From assembly GCA_009841605.1 (NCBI GenBank), contig VXLM01000047.1, positions 15,924 through 61,564 of the forward strand: 45,641 nt of DNA. The letters are read 5' to 3'. Shown piece after piece: positions 17,745-25,680 of the stretch. The notes beneath the pieces are model-generated. The model ran no database searches. It was given only the letters and a program-made list of their open reading frames with translations, and was not told where the DNA came from. This DNA is from Dehalococcoidia bacterium (GTDB lineage Bacteria > Chloroflexota > Dehalococcoidia > Lucifugimonadales > VXLM01). Within the stretch, counting starts at the first letter, position 1. Every line of letters begins with the position of its first letter. A program made the position numbers and the translations under genes.

Positions 17745-18111
17745 CCGAGTCCACTAACTCTTCGACTGCCTCAACATACCGTTCTATTTCTATCGCCACG
17801 TCTCGGTCTTCAAAATCAGCCGCCTCGACGTCTCCGTAGGCGACCGCCTTTCTACTATCGTTGAGGTCGTTTAGCAGATCATAGATGCCAGGAAGCCCAT
17901 GCTGCGTATGTAATTCATGCGCAACGTTCGCCTTTTCCCAATGCTGCTTCGTCACCTTTATTTGAACATGGAGGGCCGCAGCCTCGACGGCCGCTTCAAG
18001 GCAATAGAGTCCATAGATCGAAAGGTCGTCTAGGTCCTCTGGATCTAACTGGATCCTAGCCAAGTGGCGTCGAGCAAGCATGAGTTTTTCTTGCACGGTT
18101 GGCATTTTCAC
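17719..18111 (-). CDS. HEPN-like helical protein, partner of the nucleotidyltransferase
   Basis: 130 aa, all-helical in appearance. The C-terminal part LNDSRKAVAYGD resembles the region of HEPN domains that carries the RNase motif Rx4-6H, but here the expected His is Tyr/absent, so RNase activity is doubtful. First gene of a two-gene unit with the MNT protein, driven by an extended -10 promoter. Could be a toxin with altered chemistry, a non-enzymatic HEPN used for substrate binding, or a decayed toxin. Low GC relative to the window. Confidence 0.55.
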   Translation of the reverse strand: MKMPTVQEKLMLARRHLARIQLDPEDLDDLSIYGLYCLEAAVEAAALHVQIKVTKQHWEKANVAHELHTQHGLPGIYDLLNDLNDSRKAVAYGDVEAADFEDRDVAIEIERYVEAVEELVDSDDGQSLFN

Positions 18112-18167
18112 TCTGATTGGGACAACAACCGGCTCGTGTCTTAGGTGGTGACGCCCCCTTGAACGTG

Positions 18168-18176
18168 ATTATAGCA
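18168..18176 (-). promoter_or_regulatory. Extended -10 promoter for the HEPN/MNT pair
   Basis: On the minus strand a perfect extended -10, TGCTATAAT, lies about 57 nt upstream of the HEPN-like start codon. No good -35 is seen, as is common with extended -10 promoters. Confidence 0.6.
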
Positions 18177-18249
18177 AACGTCTTCCCATGGAAATTACCC
18201 TCAAGGACTCGCTCGGTGAAGACGAGCGCATCCACGTTCCCCAAACCTC

Positions 18250-19017
18250 TCACTCCGCCAGGAATCCCCCGTCGATCACCAGCTCCGCCCCTGTGATGAA
18301 CGACGATTCGTCCGACGCAAGGAACAGGATGCCGTTGGCTATCTCATCGACAGTTCCGAGCCGGCGCATGGGTACCATCTGCAGGCGAGGGCCGATGATC
18401 TCCGGCACATTGAAAATATCAACGGTGAGCGGTGTCATGACGAAGCCTGGATGCACCGAGTTGACCCGAATGCCCTCGGCCGCGTACTGGATCGCTGCCG
18501 CCTTCGTGAAGTTGCGCTTCGCCCCCTTCGCCGTCGGGTACGAGGACGACGCCGATCCGACGATGCCGTATATCGACGACACGATGACGATCGACCCGCC
18601 TCCTGCCTCGCGCATACGCGGAATCGCGTGCTTCGCCCCCAGAAACGCTCCTCTGGCGTGTACCGCCATCTCCAGGTCGAAGGCCTCGACCGGAGTCTCC
18701 TCCACCTTGTAGCGTATGGATGTCCCCGCAGCATTTACCAGCACGTCGAGCTTTCCGAACCGGTCGACCGCAGCCGCAACTGCGGCTATCCAATCTCCTT
18801 CTTCCGTCACATCGAGGTGGACGTAGAGCGCCTCACCGCCCTCGGCCCTGATCTCCGCCGCCGTCTGCTCGCCGACCTCGTCCTTGATGTCCGCGATGAC
18901 GACCTGCGCGCCCTCACGCGCGAATCGTCGCACCGCTGCGCCACCGATACCCATCAGATGCCCCTCGACACCCGAAGCCCCGCCCACGATCAACGCCGTC
19001 TTGCCATTGAGTCGCAT
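18250..19017 (-). CDS. Short-chain dehydrogenase/reductase with an enlarged glycine loop
   Basis: 255 aa, classical SDR size. The catalytic residues are present: Ser147/148 (IVSSIYG), Tyr160 and Lys164 (SYPTAKG), NAAG at 95-98 and a C-terminal ITGAELVIDGG. Asp43 (VIADI) after the second strand favours NAD(H). The dinucleotide loop is odd: usual TGGASGIG reads VGGASGVEGHLMGIGGA, about six residues longer and without the leading Thr. The last gene of an operon pyrF-DUF951-SDR, 10 nt after the DUF951 stop. Substrate unknown, likely a secondary alcohol or sugar. Confidence 0.87.
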   Translation of the reverse strand: MRLNGKTALIVGGASGVEGHLMGIGGAAVRRFAREGAQVVIADIKDEVGEQTAAEIRAEGGEALYVHLDVTEEGDWIAAVAAAVDRFGKLDVLVNAAGTSIRYKVEETPVEAFDLEMAVHARGAFLGAKHAIPRMREAGGGSIVIVSSIYGIVGSASSSYPTAKGAKRNFTKAAAIQYAAEGIRVNSVHPGFVMTPLTVDIFNVPEIIGPRLQMVPMRRLGTVDEIANGILFLASDESSFITGAELVIDGGFLAE

Positions 19018-19027
19018 ACCTTGTCCT

Positions 19028-19225
19028 CTAAGTCGCTTTCTCCGCCGAGAGCCGGGCCTTCATCCGCTTCTCCAGCGTGGATCGCGCCATCATCAATTGC
19101 CGCGAGCACGTCACGCACCGAATCCCGATGTCCGCCCCGAGCCGCGTGACCTCCCACTGGAACCCACCGCACGGATGCTTCTTCCGCAACGCCAGCCGCT
19201 CTCCCATGCGGAAATCTACGACCAT
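19028..19225 (-). CDS. DUF951 family small zinc-ribbon-like protein
   Basis: 65 aa. It matches the DUF951 pattern: HPCGGFQWEVTRLGADIGIRCVTCSRQLMMARS, with Cys residues in a CG...CxxC arrangement that could bind zinc, and a basic C-terminus (FEKR-like TLEKRMKA). Members are widespread in Firmicutes and Chloroflexota and often encoded beside housekeeping genes; the function is unestablished, with nucleic-acid binding a reasonable guess. The ATG at 19225 overlaps the last codons of pyrF by 10 nt, implying translational coupling. Confidence 0.87.
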   Translation of the reverse strand: MVVDFRMGERLALRKKHPCGGFQWEVTRLGADIGIRCVTCSRQLMMARSTLEKRMKARLSAEKAT

Positions 19226-20055
19226 GAATGCCCCCCAGCTTCGAGCACGGCATTGATGCTGTCTCGCAGGCTTACCGCCGCGCTCCGGGCCGCATCGATA
19301 TAGTCGACCGGGTCCGAGGAGGCATACAGCACGCCCCGGGAACTGCTGACCAGCAAATTCCGTCCTGCACGGTCTACGCCCGCCTCGACCGAGGCACGCA
19401 GCGAACCCTCCTGCGCTCCGACTCCTGGCAGCAGAATCGGCGCATCAGGCGCGATGGCGCGCACTTCCGCAAGCTCCTTCGGATACGTTGCCCCCACGAC
19501 GAGTCCCACGCTGCCATTCGGCCCCCACTCGACGGCCCTCTGAGCCAAAGCTTGGTAAAACAGAATCGTCGCGCCGTCCGACTGCACCGGCAGGTCCTGA
19601 AGCTCGGCAGCACCTTCATTAGATGACCGGCACCATACGAACACCGCCTTGCCCTCGTAGGCCAGAAACGGCCCAAGGTCCGCGCCGCCCGCGTAGCCGT
19701 TGATGGTCGCCGCGTCCGCGCCCCACGTCTCGAAGAGCGCCTTGGCGTACGCCGCATTCGTCAACCCGATATCCCCGCGCTTCCCATCCACCAGCACCAT
19801 CACCGACGGCGCAACGTCTCGGATATGTGCAATCGTCCGCTCAAGCTCCCTGATCCCTACACTGCCACGCGCCTCGTAGAACCCCACATTCGGCTTGTAG
19901 GCGCACACAAGGTCGCGCGTCGCGTCCACGATGGCGGAGTTGAAAGCCACAACGTCCCCAATCGGCATCCTGGCCGGGTCGGGATCCAGTCCGACGCAGA
20001 GCAGGCTCCGGTTCGTCTCGCAGGCGTTCAGTAGCCGCTCAACAAAGGTCGTCAC
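19216..20055 (-). CDS. pyrF: Orotidine 5'-phosphate decarboxylase, type 2
   Basis: 279 aa from the GTG at 20055, chosen because GCGAGG lies 5 nt upstream and it gives the normal family length; upstream in-frame codons would overlap the divergent gene and encode an unlikely leader. It converts OMP to UMP, the last step of pyrimidine synthesis. The type 2 signature is present: LCVGLDPDP near the N-terminus, YKPNVGFYE, and the catalytic segment VDGKRGDIG with Lys92. The C-terminal LVSSSRGVLYA closes the phosphate site. Other pyr genes are not in the window. Head of an operon with DUF951 and SDR. Confidence 0.92.
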   Translation of the reverse strand: MTTFVERLLNACETNRSLLCVGLDPDPARMPIGDVVAFNSAIVDATRDLVCAYKPNVGFYEARGSVGIRELERTIAHIRDVAPSVMVLVDGKRGDIGLTNAAYAKALFETWGADAATINGYAGGADLGPFLAYEGKAVFVWCRSSNEGAAELQDLPVQSDGATILFYQALAQRAVEWGPNGSVGLVVGATYPKELAEVRAIAPDAPILLPGVGAQEGSLRASVEAGVDRAGRNLLVSSSRGVLYASSDPVDYIDAARSAAVSLRDSINAVLEAGGHSWS

Positions 20056-20106
20056 ATATGCCTCGCACACTTGAAGGTCAAGCAGTAACAGCGTAAAACG
20101 TACGGC

Positions 20107-20790
20107 ATGAAAGGTAAAGCCAAACACTCCCCCATGCACGACCGCCTGACCGACATCTACGACCGCCTGCTCGAGCGCTACGGCCCCCGTGACTGGTGGC
20201 CCGCCGACTCCCGATTCGAGGTCATGGTCGGCGCCGTCCTCGTCCAGAACACCGCGTGGAGCAATGCAGAGAAGGCTATCCGCGCCCTGTCAGAGGCAGG
20301 ACTGCTCTCACCTCAGGCGCTCAGAAGCACCGGACAAGACCAGATCGCGCAACTCATCTATTCATCCGGCTACTACAACATGAAGGCGAAGAAGCTCAAG
20401 GCCCTCGTGGAGTGGCTCGGCGAGCGCGACGACGACATCGAAGCGCTCATGGCCGAAGACCCGGCCACCCTCCGCGAAGATCTGCTCGCCATCCACGGCA
20501 TCGGCGAGGAGACTGCCGACGACATCCTCCTCTACGCCCTCGACATGCCGGTCTTCGTCATCGACCACTACACCAAGCGCCTGCTCCACCGCCTCGGCCT
20601 CGCGCCCGAAAAAGGCCCCTACGCCCTCTACCAGCGCCTATTCACCGACCACCTCCCGCCCGACGTCCCCCTCTTCAACGAGTACCACGCGCTCATCGTT
20701 ACCCACGCCGCGAGGGTGTGCAAGAAGGAACCGGTGTGCGGCGAGTGCTGCCTGCTGTCGCTCTGTCCGACGGGCAAGGCGCGGACCTGA
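20107..20790 (+). CDS. EndoIII-superfamily DNA glycosylase (MagIII/MpgII-like)
   Basis: 227 aa. HhH-GPD fold: LVQNTAWSNAEKAI, helix-hairpin-helix at LLAIHGIGEETADDIL, catalytic Asp153 (FVIDHYTKR). At the position of the EndoIII lyase Lys, Glu135 is found, so it should be a monofunctional glycosylase as in the 3-methyladenine-removing MagIII branch. Four C-terminal cysteines (C205-x5-C211-x2-C214-x5-C220) suit a [4Fe-4S] cluster with one residue fewer than the EndoIII spacing. The start is uncertain: no clear ribosome-binding site precedes the ATG at 20107, and an ATG at 20134 is also possible. Divergent from pyrF. Confidence 0.83.
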   Translation: MKGKAKHSPMHDRLTDIYDRLLERYGPRDWWPADSRFEVMVGAVLVQNTAWSNAEKAIRALSEAGLLSPQALRSTGQDQIAQLIYSSGYYNMKAKKLKALVEWLGERDDDIEALMAEDPATLREDLLAIHGIGEETADDILLYALDMPVFVIDHYTKRLLHRLGLAPEKGPYALYQRLFTDHLPPDVPLFNEYHALIVTHAARVCKKEPVCGECCLLSLCPTGKART

Positions 20791-20836
20791 CCTCTTCATT
20801 CCCGTCTACGGATACCCCTGCAAAAATCCCGGCACC

Positions 20837-20880
20837 TGTCATTCCGAACGCAGCGAAGCGTAGTGAGGAATCTAAAATCC
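20837..20880 (+). repeat. Dispersed extragenic repeat family 1
   Basis: TGTCATTCCGAACG ... GAGGAATCTAAAATCC. Related copies on either strand at 26568-26600, 27041-27084, 34243-34278, 34376-34420 and 37798-37843. Always between genes. Confidence 0.82.
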
Positions 20881-20906
20881 TCCCTCTCCGCGCCATCTGT
20901 AGTAAA

Positions 20907-20945
20907 CTCCCTCTCCCGTTGTGGGAGAGGGCTGGGGTGAGGATG
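20907..20945 (+). repeat. Dispersed extragenic repeat family 2 (hairpin)
   Basis: CCCTCTCCCG, short loop, GGGAGAGGG followed by a GGGTGAGG tail. Related copies at 22229, 34450 and 43996. The hairpin could act on mRNA ends but has no T run. Confidence 0.82.
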
Positions 20946-21082
20946 AAACCCCCCATACAGCAACTTGACTTAATACCTCCCCCCTCTGCGCTCTCCGCTC
21001 CCTCTGCGGTGAATCCCCTCTTCCCTCCGCGAATGCGATATCATGAGGCCGCCTCTACTAACACCATCAAAGGAGGCCCCCA

Positions 21083-22207
21083 ATGACAGCCACCGCCAAA
21101 TACCAAGTTGGAATCGTCGGATGCGGACGACAGGGCACCCAGCACGGGCGCGGGTTCAACCTGCTTCCCGACACGCAGGTCGTAGCCATCGCCGATCCCG
21201 ACCCCGACAACCTCGAACTTGCCATGCGACGCTTCTCCGCCCGCGGCTACGCGACCGCCGAGGAGATGTACGCCAACGAGCAACTCGACATCGTCGACTG
21301 CGTCCTGCCCGTGCAGTACAACCCCGACATGGTCGTTCTGGCGGCGGAAACGTCCGGCGCGAAGGGCATCGTCTCCGAGAAGCCCATAGCCGCCAGTCTC
21401 GCCGACGCCGACCGCATGGTCGCCGCATGTGAGGCGAACGGCATCCCGTGGCAGGGCGGCAACGTCGACCGCAGCATCTCCCAGCTCTGGGAAGCCCGCG
21501 CCATGATCGAGGCCGGCGAGATCGGCGAAATCCTGACCATCAACCTCTACGAGATGACCATGCAGGGCGGATGCCAGGGCCTCAGCGTCGCGCACATGTT
21601 TGCTCAGGACGCCGACATCGACTGGGTCACCGGCTGGACCAACGGCGACCCGTTCGGTGAGAGCGACGACGAGTATCTCGGCATCGGCGGCTACATCCGC
21701 TACGCGAACGGTATCGAGTGCTTCATTCAGTCCAGGACCTCCGCCATGCGGGGCCTGGTCGTCACCGGCACCGAGGGCGTCTACGTGACCGACAAGAGAC
21801 ACCACCGCTTCTACCGCAAGATCGACGCCACCGACGCGGACCTCCTCTCCAATCTGCAATACGACGACTCCAAGACCTTCAAGCCGTTTCGCCCCCATGC
21901 CGAAGGCGGGTACGACGAGGACGGCTGGCTCTACCCCGGCGACCGGCTCATGAACGCCATGCAGTCCATCGTCGACTCCATCACCCACGGCATCGAGCCG
22001 AAGGCGCCGGGACATGTCCACCACAAGTCCTTCGAGGCAACCGTCGCCATGAGAGAGTCTGCCCGCCAGGGCCACGCGCCGGTCAAGCTCCCCCTGGAAG
22101 ACCGAAGCCTCACCCTCAAGCCTCAGATATGGCGATGGGTGAACAAGAAAGGTCTATTCGGAGAGGAGGAATACGCGAAGCAAATCGGCCGGGCGACCAA
22201 CTACTAG
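21083..22207 (+). CDS. Gfo/Idh/MocA family NAD(P)-dependent oxidoreductase
   Basis: 374 aa; ATG preceded by AAAGGAGG. Rossmann site VGIVGCGRQGTQHG, VVAIADPD after the second strand, EKP motif in VSEKPIAASL (substrate/nicotinamide Lys) and a full C-terminal alpha/beta substrate domain ending LPLEDRSLTLKPQ. Family members oxidise or epimerise sugars, inositols and related polyols. It shares the C-terminal LPLEDRSLTL motif with the interrupted gene at 14718, so the two are paralogues. Followed at 22332 by an enolase-superfamily gene, with a family 2 repeat in between; together they suggest sugar-acid or polyol catabolism. Confidence 0.88.
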   Translation: MTATAKYQVGIVGCGRQGTQHGRGFNLLPDTQVVAIADPDPDNLELAMRRFSARGYATAEEMYANEQLDIVDCVLPVQYNPDMVVLAAETSGAKGIVSEKPIAASLADADRMVAACEANGIPWQGGNVDRSISQLWEARAMIEAGEIGEILTINLYEMTMQGGCQGLSVAHMFAQDADIDWVTGWTNGDPFGESDDEYLGIGGYIRYANGIECFIQSRTSAMRGLVVTGTEGVYVTDKRHHRFYRKIDATDADLLSNLQYDDSKTFKPFRPHAEGGYDEDGWLYPGDRLMNAMQSIVDSITHGIEPKAPGHVHHKSFEATVAMRESARQGHAPVKLPLEDRSLTLKPQIWRWVNKKGLFGEEEYAKQIGRATNY

Positions 22208-22228
22208 ATGAGCCACGCCCTCGTCTAT

Positions 22229-22270
22229 CTCCCTCTCCCGTCGTGGGAGAGGGCTGGGGTGAGGGTGAAG
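22229..22270 (+). repeat. Dispersed extragenic repeat family 2
   Basis: CTCCCTCTCCCG...GGGAGAGGG with GTGAGGG tail, between the oxidoreductase and the enolase-superfamily gene. Confidence 0.8.
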
Positions 22271-22331
22271 ACACCACTCCCGACTTCCTACGCAATACTT
22301 TCTACTTTCTTCCCCCCAGGAGCGCCCCCAA

Positions 22332-23564
22332 ATGAAAATCACCGACATCGAAGTCTTCACCATCCTCCCACCACTGGCGAAGCGGTACCGAGACAACCCC
22401 GCCCGCAACGGCCACGAGCACCGCGTCGCCGCGAAAGTGACGACCGATGCCGGCATCGTCGGATACGGCGACTTCGACGGCGAGGCCCCACCTCCCGTCG
22501 AAACGTTCGAGCCGCTCATCGACACCGACCCCTTCGACTACATCGGCTCAGATCTGTACCCCTCTGTCGTGATGGCGATGTACGACATCATGGGCAAGTA
22601 CCTCGAGGTCCCCGCGTACAAGCTCATCGGCCAGAAGGTGCGCGACGGCATCTCCTCCGCGGCGTGGTGCTGGGGTGGCCCGACAGACCAGGAGCTGGCC
22701 GACGATATCGTCCGCGCGGCCAATGACGGCTACACCATCTTCAAGATACACACCAGCCCCCTGGGGGACGTCATTCGATGGACGAAGATCATCGAGGAGG
22801 TCGCCCCGCCGGGCTTCCGCGTCCACTACGACTTCACCGGACGTCGCGGGCGGACATTGGGCGGAGTCCTGCCCATCGTCGCACGCCTGGAACGCGACCA
22901 CCCAATAGTAGAGTGGATCGAGGACCCCTTCGACACCGCCGACGTCGAGAGCTGGCGCGAGCTCCGACGACGAACGCAGTTGACCGTCGTGCACGGCGGG
23001 TCATGGAAGCTCGGCGGCGGCCACGAGGCGCAACTCGGCATGGCCGACGCCTACATGATGTACCCGCCCATCGGCACTCTCATCGCCACGGCGACCACCT
23101 ATAGCAAGCTCAACCTCCAGACCATCTTCCAGATGTGCGGCGGGACGCTCGCCAAGTCCATGGCCATGCACGTCGCCTGCACCATGCCGACGGCAACCGG
23201 CCACTCCATCCACCTCGACGACCAGCTAGACGCCGAGGACGACATCACCCGGAAGCGGTTCCCCGTCCACGAGGGCTTCTCGCGCGTCTCCGAGGAGCCC
23301 GGCCTCGGCTTCGACGTCGACGAGACCCTGCTCTACAAATACCGCGACAACGTGCCCAACGAGATCGCTCCCTACGTCGGGGTCACCCGGTTCGGCAGCG
23401 GCCGCACCATCTACTCCCTCGGCCAGCCCCACCTGCCCAAGATCATGGGCCGGGAGGAGGGCACCGTCCGCAACTACACCTACAACCGCTGGTTCGACGA
23501 CGGCTCCGAAGAGTGGGCCACGACCTACGAGCGAGTCGGCAACGAAGAGTGGTACGTTGAGTAA
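22332..23564 (+). CDS. Enolase-superfamily (mandelate racemase/muconate lactonizing-like) protein with altered active site
   Basis: 410 aa; ATG preceded by a CAGGAGC-type site. The N-terminal capping domain (ITDIEVFTIL...GIVGYGD) and barrel follow the superfamily. By eye, the KxK acid/base motif reads K138-I-H140, the first metal ligand is probably Asp167 (VHYDFTG, lacking the usual DxN), the second Glu197 (WIEDPF), and the third carboxylate position appears to be His221 (VVHGGSW). With one ligand replaced, it may use a different mechanism, metal or none. The superfamily abstracts an alpha-proton from carboxylates, often sugar acids. Dispersed enolase paralogues are a known expansion in SAR202-type Chloroflexota. 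Confidence 0.8.
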   Translation: MKITDIEVFTILPPLAKRYRDNPARNGHEHRVAAKVTTDAGIVGYGDFDGEAPPPVETFEPLIDTDPFDYIGSDLYPSVVMAMYDIMGKYLEVPAYKLIGQKVRDGISSAAWCWGGPTDQELADDIVRAANDGYTIFKIHTSPLGDVIRWTKIIEEVAPPGFRVHYDFTGRRGRTLGGVLPIVARLERDHPIVEWIEDPFDTADVESWRELRRRTQLTVVHGGSWKLGGGHEAQLGMADAYMMYPPIGTLIATATTYSKLNLQTIFQMCGGTLAKSMAMHVACTMPTATGHSIHLDDQLDAEDDITRKRFPVHEGFSRVSEEPGLGFDVDETLLYKYRDNVPNEIAPYVGVTRFGSGRTIYSLGQPHLPKIMGREEGTVRNYTYNRWFDDGSEEWATTYERVGNEEWYVE

Positions 23565-23760
23565 CCCAGCCGCCAATCCTTAACCCGTCGTTCCCGCTGA
23601 GAAGGTGTCCAATAATTCCACTGCAACCGTTCGCGGCTCGCATATATACATGTGAACCTGGGCAAGTGGGTCTATTGGGGATCGGCAGGGCTCCAATTGG
23701 TGTAGAAAATTGGTGCTATACCGTATCCTTTGCTAGATAGCTTGTCTCTGGGGGTGTCCA

Positions 23761-24042
23761 ATGGAAGATAGGGAGCTCATATTCGCATTCATAGCCGTTG
23801 GGATAGCGGTCGGTGCTGTCGCTGTAGGAGCTATATGCTTATTGGTTGGGAAGTGCAAGATTAAGATTGGCACGTTTCGTCCTCAGGTCATGGTAGTCTT
23901 GCTGGCTCTTTCCGCCATTGCCTTGTGGGCGTTAAGTCATCCTAATCTAGAGAACGTAGGTACACTTGCGGTTGGAGGGTTGATCGCACTAGCAACACGG
24001 ATTATCGAGAAAGACGGAGGCGCAGGAAAGAGAGAAAAGTAA
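23761..24042 (+). CDS. Small membrane protein of unknown function
   Basis: 93 aa. Two clear transmembrane stretches (about 7-30 and 43-60) and a possible third (66-80), ending in a charged tail (RIIEKDGGAGKREK). GGGGGTG lies just before the ATG. It is in a lower-GC stretch than its neighbours. I do not recognise a family. Two flanking gaps of 190-200 bp show no other gene. Confidence 0.55.
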   Translation: MEDRELIFAFIAVGIAVGAVAVGAICLLVGKCKIKIGTFRPQVMVVLLALSAIALWALSHPNLENVGTLAVGGLIALATRIIEKDGGAGKREK

Positions 24043-24232
24043 TATCTCACTCAGGAAATCAGAGGTAGCGAGGGAGCTTCATTCCATTTGACCCATGGGG
24101 TACCGCACATCAACTAATGGCAACATTTGAGAGAGATGGCACCAATGGAAGCAGGAGTGTCGCGGCGACTATTCTCTTGTTGTCCAGACGGCGAAACCTT
24201 ACGCCCGCCTCGCCCTTATATCTTCAAGCAAA

Positions 24233-25483
24233 CTACCCCGTTGTCTCCCGCTTCGTCTGCACCGCCTCACGCACGGCCTCACCGAACTCCGCCAGCTCTT
24301 CTTTCGTCAGCTCCTCACCTGCCGCAAGACGCTTCTTGAAGTCCTCGTAGACCCAGTTCTCATAGCGCCCGCGAGGTATCTCAAAGAACTCCCGATCAAA
24401 GTGCGGCTTCTCGCCCGGGCCGAAGTGTCCCTTGTCCTTTAGCGTGAACCCTTCGAGCTCGTCAGTTCCCTTGCCGAGCACCTCGCCGGTCTCGACATAG
24501 TGGTCCATCACCGGCTTCATGCCGTACTTTTGCACCGGGCACACCTTCATGCAGATCGAGCACCCGTCGTACCGCCCCATGACCGGACGGCACCGCGCAT
24601 AGCTCACCTTGTTCTTCAGGGCACCGCGCCACCACAGCTTGTCGCGTGAGAGGGCGTTGCTGGGACACCGCGCCACGCACACCTGGCACTTGTCGCAATA
24701 ACGGTTGATCCCGTAGTCCACCGGCTTGTCGTACCGCACGGGCGCGTCCGTCGTAATCATCATCAGCCGCCCACGCGACCCGAAGTGCGGCATCAGGAGT
24801 TGGCCGTTCGCCCCAAGCTGGCCCAGCCCCGCGTTGATGAACATGGGGATGTACGGCGCACTGGAATCGCTGTGACTGTGCACCTGCGCGTGGTAGCCCA
24901 GCGACCGGATGTAGTCGGCAAGCTCCAGCGATACGGCACCTTCCGTCGTGTACGTCCCGAAGTGCGTGTGCTCCGCTTCCTCGCTCGGAATTTTTTGTGT
25001 GCCGTGGTACTCCTGCTCATAGGCGAGGCAGATGGCGTGCTGGAACTTCACCCACTTCTTCTTGCTGGCGTAGGTGTACCGGCGGTCGTACCTCGTGAAG
25101 CCGACCTCGCTGAACCCCAACTCGCGCGCCTTCTGACGGATATGCTCCGTCGGATCGAGGTCGGGGTCGGGCTCCCCGTGCGGGGGAATGTCGCCCGACA
25201 CGGCCGCCGCCTCCACCAGCGGCGTGTCCACCTTCTCGTGCTCCACGCGCCACTGCGCGAACGACTCCGTATACTGCGACCACAGCCACTCGCGGTCGGC
25301 GGAGTTCTCCACGAAGTGCGCCTCCAGCGGGTACTCGCGGCTGTAGAACGATACGTCGCCCTCCCGCACAGGAGCGCCCGGCTCCGTCACCAGGTCCTCC
25401 GCAACCGGTATCTCGATGTCGGGATCGCCCAGCCTATTGCCTGGACGCCTCACGACATGGTGCACCTTCTTCATCGCGCACAT
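24233..25483 (-). CDS. Reductive-dehalogenase-like 4Fe-4S protein (RdhA/QueG-related)
   Basis: 416 aa from the ATG at 25483, selected for GGAGG at 8-nt spacing; an ATG 21 nt earlier lacks one. The middle carries the cobalamin-binding-type core of the RdhA/QueG group (GYHAQVHSHSD, INAGLGQLGANGQLLMPHFG), followed by a ferredoxin segment CDKCQVCVARCPSNAL and a second cluster region C...GCSICMKVCPVQKYG: two [4Fe-4S] sites. No Tat signal and no RdhB anchor gene, so unlike respiratory dehalogenases it should be cytoplasmic. Possible reactions: reductive removal of halogen or another leaving group with B12. It could also be another corrinoid reductase; the epoxyqueuosine reductase role is less likely because of the long N-terminal and C-terminal extensions. 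Confidence 0.72.
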   Translation of the reverse strand: MCAMKKVHHVVRRPGNRLGDPDIEIPVAEDLVTEPGAPVREGDVSFYSREYPLEAHFVENSADREWLWSQYTESFAQWRVEHEKVDTPLVEAAAVSGDIPPHGEPDPDLDPTEHIRQKARELGFSEVGFTRYDRRYTYASKKKWVKFQHAICLAYEQEYHGTQKIPSEEAEHTHFGTYTTEGAVSLELADYIRSLGYHAQVHSHSDSSAPYIPMFINAGLGQLGANGQLLMPHFGSRGRLMMITTDAPVRYDKPVDYGINRYCDKCQVCVARCPSNALSRDKLWWRGALKNKVSYARCRPVMGRYDGCSICMKVCPVQKYGMKPVMDHYVETGEVLGKGTDELEGFTLKDKGHFGPGEKPHFDREFFEIPRGRYENWVYEDFKKRLAAGEELTKEELAEFGEAVREAVQTKRETTG

Positions 25484-25490
25484 GGCGGTG

Positions 25491-25556
25491 CCCTCCACGG
25501 TCATTCAGGGGGAGTCTATATCAGGCTCGTGTGAGAAAGCCACGACTCTATGCGAT
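25491..25556. repeat. Diverged direct repeat, left copy (flanks the TA module)
   Basis: Shares CGGTCATTCA, GGGAGTCTA and ATCAG blocks in order with 26389-26450. This copy covers the 5' end of the dehalogenase-like gene; the other lies beyond the toxin gene. Confidence 0.5.
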
Positions 25557-25644
25557 GCTTTTCTCACCATAAGATCCGGGAAGACCGGGCTAATCATTCC
25601 TGCTGCAGACGGGAGCGACATGGAGAATTGAATTCTCTTCCCTC

Positions 25645-25674
25645 TTTACACAGACTAGATACTTAGTTTACTAT
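25645..25674 (+). promoter_or_regulatory. Promoter of the Phd/PIN operon
   Basis: TTTACA (25645-25650), 18-bp spacer, TACTAT (25669-25674). Predicted start of transcription is at or near 25681, the second in-frame ATG of the antitoxin gene, suggesting a leaderless mRNA. Confidence 0.55.
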
Positions 25675-25680
25675 ATGGTC

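Noticed and set aside
20907-20945. Family 2 hairpins considered as rho-independent terminators
   Set aside because: No T run follows and the hairpins also occur inside an operon (gltB-gltD junction).
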